Shown here piece after piece: positions 8,853 through 15,316 of a DNA stretch of 53,825 nucleotides; position 1 is the stretch's first letter, and every line of letters starts with the position of its first letter. A program made the translations under genes and the position numbers. This DNA comes from JAIQFR01 sp041494445 (lineage in GTDB: Bacteria; Acidobacteriota; Polarisedimenticolia; Polarisedimenticolales; JAIQFR01): assembly GCA_041494445.1 (NCBI GenBank), contig JBGQAU010000009.1:1-53825 (forward strand), read 5' to 3'. Under the pieces are notes generated by a model. The model was not told the origin of the DNA and made no database searches. It saw only the letters and a list, made by a program, of their open reading frames with translations.

Positions 8853-11471
8853 TCACCGCCAGTTCGAGATAGGCGATCCGTCCGCCGCCGGACGAGGCCC
8901 CTGGAGGTGGACGAGGAATTCCGACGCGTGGTGCCCGTGCTCGCCCTCGATCCAGAGATGCTCGGGGCCGGGAAGCATCTCGGTCACCTCGAGATCTTGC
9001 GGCGCCTCTCGCCCCGCGCCGGCCGCGGAGCGCTGCAGGAGTTCCACGAAGACAGGGGACTCCAGGTCGAGGTAGCGGGGCTTGGCGTCCGCCGAGCTGT
9101 GGACGAAGACGTGGCGCGGGATGCGGTGCCGGCGCCGCCACCTGCCGATCTCGATGAAGTAGTCGGCCTCGTCCAGGACATGCGACCCCCGGACCGGCCG
9201 GGGCCACTCCCCGGGGCCGAACGCCCAGCGCTCGCGGAAAAGGACCGTGCGACCGCAGACGAAGCGCGGCCAGCGGGTGATCCCCTTCGCCGAGAACCCG
9301 GGGAAGTAGCCGAGGGGCTGGAGCCCCTGCTGCCCGATGTTGATGAGGAAAGAGATGACCCCCACCGGGTTGACGCCGCTGTTGATCACCGGGATCACCT
9401 CGTCGCCGGTGCGCGGCCACCGCAGGACGAAGCGCCCCTCGTTCGTGTCCCAGCGCACCACGAGGTCGCGCATCGGGATGACCCGGGCCCCGGGCGATGC
9501 CTTCTCCCCGGGCAGCTCGATCTCGTGCGGGAAGATCGAGGGTCTCAGCCCGGCGTTGGCGGTCCGGTAGTTGTGGTTGTACGTCAGCTCGGCCATGATC
9601 GCGCCCGGCCTCTCGAGGCAGGACCATCCCCGCCGGAGCTCCTGCACCACGGGGTTCCGGTCGGGCGGCAGGCCTCCTCCCAGGAGGTGCGCGAAGCGCG
9701 CCAGGGCGAGGCCGGTCCCCTGGAACAGCGCGCTGAGCACGAGGCGGTAGTCGCCGCGGGCGACGTGGTCGGCGCTCTGCGCCGCGACCTGGAACAGGAC
9801 TCCGCAGGACCAGCGGGGCTCGGGAACCCCCCCGACCGCCGCGCGGAGGTCGTCCTCGCGGATCTCGACTTCCTCGGCGGGTCCCGCCTCGCGGGCCAGC
9901 CGCGCGAACAGATCCCTCGCGCGCCGGAGCGCGTCGGCGGCCTCCTCCGTCCCGCTCCCTCGCACGGCGACGCGGCCGGGATCCGGAAAGGCCACGGGAC
10001 GGTGCTTGTCCTCGGGCTCGAAGACGCCGTGGTAGACGTCGAGCAAGCCGACGTCGGCGTCCGCGGGGAAGGCCTCGAGGAAGCGTGCCGCCAGCGCGGA
10101 GCGGTAGATCCGCTCCGGGTACATCGCGGTGAACAGGCGGAGGTAGGGGGTGAGACCGGCGCGGACCTCGTCGAGCATCGCGCGGGGGAGCCGGAGGCCG
10201 AGGGCCGACATCGCGTCGAGGCGCAGCAGCTCGTCGGGCTTCAGGGGACGGTTGTGCGGAAGCGCCTCGAGGATGCCTGCGATCTCCTCGGTCGTCTCGG
10301 CGCGCTCGCGCCCGGAAAGCCGCGGCATCTCGTCGACGGCTTCCTCGACCCGCTCGATCGACGGCAGCCACGAGGGATCGCAGCTTCCGCGGCGGCAGGC
10401 CTCCGCGAGTTCCCGCAGCGGGCGCCGCGAGTTGTACGGCAGCTCCACCTCGCCGATGAGGATTCCGCGCTCGACGAGCTGGCGGTAGAAGGCATCGACG
10501 TCCGCCGCCTCAGCCCCGCACCGCCGGGCGGAGGCCTCGAGGAGGGCGGGCACGTTGCGCTCGCCGGTCGCCGACTCCTCGAGGAACGCGCGCAGGACCT
10601 CGTGGTCCTTGACGCGGGAGTGCACCTCCTCGTCGTCGGGGTGGCGCATCGAGGAGGGCTTCCAGAAGGTCCAGCCGCCGTCGGTCTCCGAGAGCGTCGG
10701 GTTCGGACGAGGAACGATCGCGCGGTCGATCGCGGGGTCGATCGCGAGGCAGGTCGCCACCTTGCGGGCCTCCGCGACGTTCAGCAGCACGTCCACGCGC
10801 GCGATCTCGGGGCTCCTCAGGACGGTGAGCCCCCGCTCGTCCACCTCGGCGAGGGCCGTGGCGCAGAACAGGCCGTTCGGGCTGGTCTTGGTGCAGAAGC
10901 GCGCGAGGTAGGCGAGCGCCTTGCCCGCGAGATGGCGCTCCTTGTGTCCCCACGTCGCGGGGTCGCGTCCGGCGAGCCGTCGGATGCCGCCGCGGAGCGA
11001 GCGGCTGGCGAGCCAGATTCCCTCCTCGACCCGAGGGTCGGCGACGCTCCGGACGACCTCCGACCGAGCGCGCAGGAGGTCCTCGATACAGGCCTCGCGG
11101 CAGCTCCGCTCGACATCGGCGCGCCGGAGCAGGGCCGCGGCGTGCTCCTCGAGCTCGACGGCGAGGTCCGCCGGGAGGGAGCCGCGTGCCTCGCGGAGCT
11201 CGCTCTCGCTCGGGGCACGTCCATTGTGGACGCTCCGGCGAAGCCTCACGAGCGACAGCCGGCCCCGCGCGCGCTCCGCGTCGGAAGGGGAGCCGCGATC
11301 GCCCGCCAGCCGGTAGAGCGCCTCCTCGAGGGCCGCGGCGCGCTCGGCGAGCGCGCCCTCGATCCGGAGCAGGTCGTTCACCCGCGCGACGGACCGCCGC
11401 CCTCGGAGAGCCTGTAGCGTCTCGAAGGGGCGCGTGGCCACACGGACGAGGAGCAGGGGGTGCCCGCTCAC
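8853..11471 (-). CDS. Split LanB-type dehydratase (glutamylation half)
   Basis: The 872-residue protein matches the lantibiotic dehydratase N-terminal domain, which transfers glutamate from Glu-tRNA to Ser/Thr of a precursor. Seen: HPLLLVRVATRPF at the N terminus, CTKTSPNGLFC (about 195-205, matching the RTTPYGLF-type LanB motif), TYNHNYRTANAG, the VNPVGVISFLINIG segment and a PRFVCGRTVLFRERW-like end. The SpaB_C elimination domain normally fused at the C terminus is absent; separate genes upstream encode it. The start is a GTG at 11471 whose last bases overlap the TGA of the upstream SpaB_C gene (GTGA), indicating translational coupling. By analogy with the split TbtB/TbtC pair, it should glutamylate the precursors. 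A non-lanthipeptide role as a peptide aminoacyl-tRNA ligase is an alternative. Confidence 0.88.
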   Translation of the reverse strand: MSGHPLLLVRVATRPFETLQALRGRRSVARVNDLLRIEGALAERAAALEEALYRLAGDRGSPSDAERARGRLSLVRLRRSVHNGRAPSESELREARGSLPADLAVELEEHAAALLRRADVERSCREACIEDLLRARSEVVRSVADPRVEEGIWLASRSLRGGIRRLAGRDPATWGHKERHLAGKALAYLARFCTKTSPNGLFCATALAEVDERGLTVLRSPEIARVDVLLNVAEARKVATCLAIDPAIDRAIVPRPNPTLSETDGGWTFWKPSSMRHPDDEEVHSRVKDHEVLRAFLEESATGERNVPALLEASARRCGAEAADVDAFYRQLVERGILIGEVELPYNSRRPLRELAEACRRGSCDPSWLPSIERVEEAVDEMPRLSGRERAETTEEIAGILEALPHNRPLKPDELLRLDAMSALGLRLPRAMLDEVRAGLTPYLRLFTAMYPERIYRSALAARFLEAFPADADVGLLDVYHGVFEPEDKHRPVAFPDPGRVAVRGSGTEEAADALRRARDLFARLAREAGPAEEVEIREDDLRAAVGGVPEPRWSCGVLFQVAAQSADHVARGDYRLVLSALFQGTGLALARFAHLLGGGLPPDRNPVVQELRRGWSCLERPGAIMAELTYNHNYRTANAGLRPSIFPHEIELPGEKASPGARVIPMRDLVVRWDTNEGRFVLRWPRTGDEVIPVINSGVNPVGVISFLINIGQQGLQPLGYFPGFSAKGITRWPRFVCGRTVLFRERWAFGPGEWPRPVRGSHVLDEADYFIEIGRWRRRHRIPRHVFVHSSADAKPRYLDLESPVFVELLQRSAAGAGREAPQDLEVTEMLPGPEHLWIEGEHGHHASEFLVHLQGPRPAADGSPISNWR

Positions 11472-12325
11472 GGCGCGGAGCTCCTTCCGTCCTGGTACAG
11501 GCGGTGCATGAAGAAGCGGAGCACCGCTTCGGCCTCGCCCGAGAGTCCGAGACGGTTGCAGTGCATGTGGGTGTACGACCAGGCCAAGGTGACGAGATCC
11601 TGCCGGATCCGACCGGCGCGGTGGGCCTCGAGCAGCCCGGCGACGATCGGCTGGTTGGCTTCGATCCAGCCTCGGGCGATCCGCGCGGGCTCGGCCCCGC
11701 CGTGAGCCGTCTCCGAGTCCCCCGCCAGGGCCGCGTCGAGCAGCTCCGAGAGACCGGGCTTCAGCTCCCGGTAACGGTCCTCGAGGAGGCGGATCTCGGA
11801 CTCCCCCCACGTGCCCTGCTCGATGGCCCAGGCGTAGGAGAACCGGTAGAACGACACGCGGGCCTCGCGATCGAATCCCAGGAGGTCGAGGAACCGCTCC
11901 GTGAGGACGAGGCTGTGCTCGCGCCGCGTCCGGCCGAGGAGTCCCGCGCGCTCCGCTTCCATCAGATCGAGACAGGCCCGAGAATCCTCCTCGAAGATCC
12001 TCTCGGCCAGACGCAGGCCTTCTTCGCCGCCGTAGCGCTCGACCTCCGGCTGATACTCCAGGAAGGTGCAGCCCTCGACGAGGCCCTTCTCCCGGGAGGT
12101 CTCGACGCGCTGGTCCACGAGGGCCCGCGCCGGGCCGGTCGTCCATTCGGGCTCGCCGAGGATGAAGAGCAGCGCCTCCGAGCGGTAGCGCGCGAAGAAG
12201 GCCGCGCGGCGGGACGGGTCTCGCCAGACATCGTGGAGGAGGGGAGCCACGAGCTCCCCTAGGGCCTGTTCGAGACGGCCGCTGACGGCCTGGATCCGGC
12301 TGTAGTGGCTGAGGGAGAGGCTCAT
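11468..12325 (-). CDS. Stand-alone SpaB_C / thiopeptide-type biosynthesis protein 1
   Basis: This 285-residue protein belongs to the SpaB_C family (the elimination domain of LanB, or the cycloaddition enzyme of thiopeptides). Shared family blocks are YGGEEGLRLAERIF, FLDLLGFDREARVSFYR and the C-terminal THMHCNRL followed by AEAVLRFFMHRL. It differs from its two paralogues at the usual WxLRxxILG block, which here reads RSEALLFILG, so the aromatic/arginine pair is missing. The start at 12325 (MSLSLSHY) is chosen by alignment with the paralogues; a GTG at 12433 is in frame and neither has a good ribosome site. It follows precursor 1 and overlaps the dehydratase start by four bases. Confidence 0.85.
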   Translation of the reverse strand: MSLSLSHYSRIQAVSGRLEQALGELVAPLLHDVWRDPSRRAAFFARYRSEALLFILGEPEWTTGPARALVDQRVETSREKGLVEGCTFLEYQPEVERYGGEEGLRLAERIFEEDSRACLDLMEAERAGLLGRTRREHSLVLTERFLDLLGFDREARVSFYRFSYAWAIEQGTWGESEIRLLEDRYRELKPGLSELLDAALAGDSETAHGGAEPARIARGWIEANQPIVAGLLEAHRAGRIRQDLVTLAWSYTHMHCNRLGLSGEAEAVLRFFMHRLYQDGRSSAP

Positions 12326-12452
12326 GCCGGGGGGAATCCAGCCGGGTAGAGGAAGCGGGGAGGACCGCTCGTCGGGGATGTTCCGGCGATGGTTGGCTGG
12401 ACAACGGTGGCGCGGGGCCTTGGCGCCGGCCACGACCCCGCGCCGATATCGC

Positions 12453-12599
12453 CTACTCCTCGGAGTCGAGCACGTCCTTGCAGGGACAGGTGCACAGCAA
12501 GGAGGTGGAGGACGAGGTGTAGCAGCCTCCCGGCTTCCGCCCCTTCTCCAGCTCCTCGACTTCCAGGTTGAGCCCGGACCACTTCTGGGTCTCGTTCAT
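12453..12599 (-). CDS. RiPP precursor peptide 1 (48 aa)
   Basis: The 48-residue peptide has leader MNETQKWSGLNLEVEELEKG, then RKPGG, then a core starting CYTSSSTSLLCTCPCK and ending in SEE. The leader segment GLNLEVEELE resembles FNLD/LEIE recognition motifs of class I lanthipeptide and thiopeptide leaders, and GG precedes the first Cys, as at double-glycine cleavage sites. The core has seven Ser/Thr in the block between the first Cys and the CTC cluster and beyond, plus four Cys. Its ribosome site, GGAGGAGGG, lies four bases before the ATG. It is preceded by the TTGACA-N17-TACATG promoter and followed by SpaB_C protein 1. Two homologues are at 14477 and 14739. Confidence 0.85.
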   Translation of the reverse strand: MNETQKWSGLNLEVEELEKGRKPGGCYTSSSTSLLCTCPCKDVLDSEE

Positions 12600-12658
12600 G
12601 GTTCCCTCCTCCGTCGGATCTCCGGGGGCTTCCGGGGTCCGCGCCGGATGAAGCTACT

Positions 12659-12687
12659 CATGTACACCGAGGGTCCCTTCCTGTCAA
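12659..12687 (-). promoter_or_regulatory. Promoter of precursor 1 (TTGACA-N17-TACATG)
   Basis: Read on the minus strand, a perfect -35 TTGACA (12687-12682) is followed by a 17-base spacer and TACATG (12664-12659), then the conserved bases AGTAGCTTCA. The -35 begins seven bases after the stop codon of SpaB_C protein 2. An identically spaced copy precedes precursor 3. It should drive precursor 1, SpaB_C 1, the dehydratase and the methyltransferase. Confidence 0.65.
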
Positions 12688-12693
12688 ACGAGA

Positions 12694-13554
12694 TCAGACG
12701 ATCGCCTCTTCCTGGTGCAGCCGGTGCATGAAGAAGCGGATGACGGCCTCGGCGCTCGTTTCTACCGCCAGGCGGTTGCAGTGCATGTGGGTGAGCGACC
12801 ATGCGAGATGAACGAGGTCCTGGCGGAGGCGGCCGTCCGAGTGGGCCGCGAGAATCTCTTCCGCGATCGGCCGCATCGCGTCGAGGCAGGCGCGCGCGAT
12901 GCGCGCGGGCTGGGCGCCTCCGAAGAGGCTCACCGGATCGCGGCTCGAGTCGCCCCGGAAGAGCGCGATCAGCCCGTCCTTGAGTCCCTGGTAGCGTTCT
13001 TCCAGGAGGCGGAGATCCCCGGCCTCCCAGCCCCCTTCGTCGAGGGCCCACGAGTACCCCTGCCGGTAGAACGCGATGCGGCGCTGGCGGTCGAAGCGCA
13101 TCAGGTCGAGGAATCGCTCGACGAAGACGAGGCTGTACTCGCGGCGGGACTTCTCGAGGAGGCCGCGACTCTCGGCCTCGATCAGGTCCAGGGACGCCAG
13201 CGAGTCCTGGAGGAAGATCCCCTCGCAAAGCCGCATGCCTTCCTCGCCGCCGTATCGGTCGTACTCCCGCTGGTACGTGGCGAACTCCCAGGAGTCGACG
13301 AGGCCGCCCTCGCGCAGGACGAGCAGGCGCGTCGCAACCAGCGCCCGGGCGGTCGCGTCGACCCACTCGGGCGCGCCCAGGATCCGGAACCTTAGCTGCC
13401 AGTCGGGCTCGGCGTAGCGCACGAAGAATAGCGAATGGAGCTCCGGGCTCCGTCGCACCTCGCGCACCACGGGAATCACGAGATCGTGGAGCAGCCGCTC
13501 GTGGTTCTCTCGTGGGGCGTGGATCAGCGTGTAGAGGCAGCGCTCGGGCGTCAT
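12694..13554 (-). CDS. Stand-alone SpaB_C / thiopeptide-type biosynthesis protein 2
   Basis: This 286-residue paralogue has the fullest set of family blocks: WQLRFRILG (about 53-61), YGGEEGMRLCEGIFLQDSLA, FLDLMRFDRQRRIAFYRQGY and the C-terminal HMHCNRL with AEAVIRFFMHRLHQEE. In LanB enzymes this domain removes the glutamate from activated Ser/Thr, leaving dehydro-residues; in thiopeptide pathways a diverged copy performs the [4+2] cycloaddition. Which reaction applies here is not decided by sequence alone. It starts 18 bases after SpaB_C protein 3, so the two are likely cotranscribed. Its 3' end is duplicated as a remnant at 14944-15055. Confidence 0.88.
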   Translation of the reverse strand: MTPERCLYTLIHAPRENHERLLHDLVIPVVREVRRSPELHSLFFVRYAEPDWQLRFRILGAPEWVDATARALVATRLLVLREGGLVDSWEFATYQREYDRYGGEEGMRLCEGIFLQDSLASLDLIEAESRGLLEKSRREYSLVFVERFLDLMRFDRQRRIAFYRQGYSWALDEGGWEAGDLRLLEERYQGLKDGLIALFRGDSSRDPVSLFGGAQPARIARACLDAMRPIAEEILAAHSDGRLRQDLVHLAWSLTHMHCNRLAVETSAEAVIRFFMHRLHQEEAIV

Positions 13555-13572
13555 CGATCGGATCCTTCCCGG

Positions 13573-14439
13573 TCAGAGGGCGACGATGTCCTCCTCCTCG
13601 TGCAGCCGATGCATGAAGTATCGGAGGATGGCCTCGGCGTCGGCCTCGATCTGCAGCCGATTCGCGTGCATGTGCGCGAGGGCCCATGCGAGGTCGCCGA
13701 GGCTCCTCTGGATCCGTCCTGCGGCGACGCCTCGAAGCAGCTCGTCGACGAGCGGACGGAGGGCGCCGAGGCAGTCGTTCGCGGCGCGTGCGGGCTCGGC
13801 CCCGCCCCACAGGGCCAGCGGGTCCTGGCTTGCGTCACCGCGGGTCAGCTCGAGGAGCCCCTCCTTGATCGATCGATAGTGCCGCTCCAGAGCCGCCAGC
13901 TCGTCGGGCCCCCACGCGCCGAGACCGGTCTCGAACGAGTAGCCGTGGCGGTAAAACGCTATCCGGCGGGCGCGATCGAACCGCATCAGGTCGAGGAGCC
14001 GCTCGGTCATCAAGAGGCAGTACTCCCGCCGCGACCGGGCCACCATCCCCCGTGTCTCCGCCTCCATTCGTACCAGGCAAGCCAACGTGTCGTAGTGGAA
14101 AATCCGCTCGGCGAGGCGCGTCCCCTCTTCGCCGCCGAAGCGGTCGCCTTCGGGATCGCCCTCGCCGAACTCGTAACCGGCCCGCGGGTCCCGTTCGGAG
14201 AGCGACGTCAGGCGCCGCGTCAGGAGGTCCATGAGCGGCCCTTCGATCCAGCCGGGCTGCCCGAGGATCGTGACGCGGAGGTGCCAGTTCGGCTCGCTGT
14301 AGCGGCCGAAGAACAGGGCGTCGAGGCGCCGGTCCTCCCGGATCTCCCGACTCAGCGGCGCGATCAGGTCGAGAACGATCGACTCGTGCATCTCTCGCGG
14401 GGCGCGGAGGAGGGCGCACAGGCGTTCTCGCGAGGGCAT
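13573..14439 (-). CDS. Stand-alone SpaB_C / thiopeptide-type biosynthesis protein 3
   Basis: This 288-residue protein has the same fold and order as its neighbours: WHLRVTILG near 53-61, FGGEEGTRLAERIFHYDTLA, LLDLMRFDRARRIAFYRHGY and the C-terminal HMHANRL followed by AEAILRYFMHRLHEEE. It sits 37 bases after precursor 2 and 18 bases before SpaB_C protein 2. Keeping three diverged copies next to three precursors suggests either that each pairs with one substrate or that elimination and a second chemistry are divided among them. Both are inferences. Confidence 0.88.
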   Translation of the reverse strand: MPSRERLCALLRAPREMHESIVLDLIAPLSREIREDRRLDALFFGRYSEPNWHLRVTILGQPGWIEGPLMDLLTRRLTSLSERDPRAGYEFGEGDPEGDRFGGEEGTRLAERIFHYDTLACLVRMEAETRGMVARSRREYCLLMTERLLDLMRFDRARRIAFYRHGYSFETGLGAWGPDELAALERHYRSIKEGLLELTRGDASQDPLALWGGAEPARAANDCLGALRPLVDELLRGVAAGRIQRSLGDLAWALAHMHANRLQIEADAEAILRYFMHRLHEEEDIVAL

Positions 14440-14476
14440 GGGACGGGGCCGATCTCAGGCCTGCCTACGGGACCGT

Positions 14477-14629
14477 TTACTCCTCGGCGATGCAGGTGAT
14501 CGTCGCCTTGCAGGCGCAGGTGCACAGCGGGGAGGTGCTGGACGAGGTGTAGCACCCTCCCGGCTTCCTTCCCTTCTCCAGCTCCTCGACCTCGAGCAGG
14601 AGGCCGAGGTTCTTCCTGGTCTCGTTCAT
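14477..14629 (-). CDS. RiPP precursor peptide 2 (50 aa)
   Basis: This 50-residue peptide has leader MNETRKNLGLLLEVEELEKG, then RKPGG and a core starting CYTSSSTSPLCTCACK, with a tail containing TITC and ending AEE. Compared with peptide 1 it has an extra Cys (residue 46) and two extra Thr near the C terminus, giving five Cys in the core. AGGAG lies just upstream of the ATG at 14629. It follows precursor 3 after 109 bases that contain a 6-bp hairpin, and it precedes SpaB_C protein 3. Confidence 0.85.
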   Translation of the reverse strand: MNETRKNLGLLLEVEELEKGRKPGGCYTSSSTSPLCTCACKATITCIAEE

Positions 14630-14643
14630 CTCGTTCTCCTCGG

Positions 14644-14665
14644 GGCGGCTGCAGAACCGGCCGCC
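14644..14665 (-). terminator. Hairpin between precursors 3 and 2
   Basis: GGCGGC and GCCGCC form a 6-bp stem around a 10-base loop in the 109-base gap between precursor 3 and precursor 2, ending 15 bases before the precursor 2 start. A partial terminator or a stability element that raises the level of the first precursor message is possible; no U-run follows. Confidence 0.3.
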
Positions 14666-14738
14666 GGTCGTCCGTATGTCGAAACGGGAGTGCCTTGACG
14701 GGGCCGCGGCTCGGGCCACGGCCCCGCGTCGGCGGCGA

Positions 14739-14885
14739 CTACTCCTCGGGGGTGAAGGGCGCTCTGACGGGACAAGTACAGAGCGGCGAGGTGGAGGAGG
14801 ACCCGGAGCAGCCTCCCGGCTTCCGGCCCCTCTCCAGCTCCTCGATCTCCAGGTTGAGCCCGACCCGATTTTTGGTCTCGTTCAT
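14739..14885 (-). CDS. RiPP precursor peptide 3 (48 aa)
   Basis: This 48-residue peptide has leader MNETKNRVGLNLEIEELERG, then RKPGG and a core starting CSGSSSTSPLCTCPVR and ending PEE. It keeps the SSSTS block, the LCTC cluster and the terminal Glu-Glu of its homologues but has only three core Cys, because the fourth is Val. AGGAGG lies four bases before the ATG. It is the first gene behind the conserved promoter at 14945-14973 and lies in copy B of the duplicated block. Confidence 0.85.
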   Translation of the reverse strand: MNETKNRVGLNLEIEELERGRKPGGCSGSSSTSPLCTCPVRAPFTPEE

Positions 14886-14943
14886 GCTTCCTCCTTCCGC
14901 AGGACCCAGGGGTTTTCCCCGGCGCCGGCGCGGTTGAAGCTAC

Positions 14944-15055
14944 TCATGTACACCGGAAGAGCACACCTGTCAAAAGAAGTCGAACGATCGTGTCGTCCGT
15001 ATGCAAGCGATGCATGAAGAACCGCATGGTCGCCTCGGCGCTCACGTCGACACGG
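14944..15055 (-). pseudogene. 3' remnant of a fourth SpaB_C gene
   Basis: Translated on the minus strand, this stretch reads VSAEATMRFFMHRLHTDDTIV, matching the C terminus of SpaB_C protein 2 (TSAEAVIRFFMHRLHQEEAIV). The frame has lost the normal stop codon, so it runs on to a TGA inside the promoter, and everything upstream of about 15055 is unrelated sequence. No start codon or N-terminal part exists, so it is a dead fragment. It shows that the locus once held at least four SpaB_C copies. Confidence 0.75.
14945..14973 (-). promoter_or_regulatory. Promoter of precursor 3 (TTGACA-N17-TACATG)
   Basis: On the minus strand TTGACA (14973-14968) is followed by a 17-base spacer and TACATG (14950-14945), identical in both boxes and in spacing to the promoter at 12659-12687, while the spacer sequence differs in about half its positions. 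Conservation of the boxes over the spacer supports promoter function. It should drive precursors 3 and 2 and SpaB_C 3 and 2. Confidence 0.65.
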
Positions 15056-15316
15056 CAGAGGACAATTACCACCCCATTCCTTGCCAAGCCGCGCTTTTTT
15101 GGAGCTTTCTTCTTGACTCGGACGCATGGGCCGGGTTACTACTGGCCTCCAAACAGCATCGAGAGGGTGGCCAAGCTCGAAAGGGCGGGTGAGCCGCTCC
15201 CCGCCGAGGAGTGCCATCCGTCATCGCTGGCGTTCGGGCCCCAAGGGCGCGCGAGCATGGGGTGTCCGCGGCGCTCGGGGGACCGGAACGTCGAGCACGG
15301 AGGAGGTGGATGCTTC
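15056..15316. other. Divergent intergenic region before isocitrate dehydrogenase
   Basis: These 261 bases separate the RiPP locus (minus) from the TCA genes (plus). They contain the breakpoint of the SpaB_C remnant, a short T-run (15095-15100), a possible promoter at 15113-15142 and the ribosome site of the next gene (15300-15306). No tRNA, transposase fragment or coding frame with family similarity is seen. Confidence 0.6.
15113..15142 (+). promoter_or_regulatory. Possible promoter for the TCA gene cluster
   Basis: TTGACT (15113-15118) is followed after 18 bases by TACTAC (15137-15142). The -10 is poor, and the distance to the ATG at 15317 is 174 bases, so this is tentative. Confidence 0.3.

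Larger units (their letters stand above)
12453..12765. repeat. Duplicated precursor/promoter/SpaB_C-end block, copy A
   Basis: This block aligns without gaps to 14739-15051: the stop and start codons of the precursors, the -10 and -35 boxes and the C-terminal codons of the SpaB_C frame are all displaced by exactly 2286 bases. Similarity covers coding and non-coding parts, so it is a segmental duplication and not just protein homology. Confidence 0.75.
14739..15051. repeat. Duplicated precursor/promoter/SpaB_C-end block, copy B
   Basis: This is the counterpart of 12453-12765 at a constant offset of 2286 bases with no gaps. In this copy the SpaB_C gene upstream of the promoter is cut off at about 15055, which makes it the older or decayed end of the locus. 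Similarity fades between about 15045 and 15060. Confidence 0.75.

Noticed and set aside
8089..15058. LanC cyclase, YcaO cyclodehydratase, ABC exporter or leader peptidase in the RiPP locus
   Set aside because: All frames between the carboxypeptidase-regulatory gene and isocitrate dehydrogenase were considered; no such domain motifs are present in this window.
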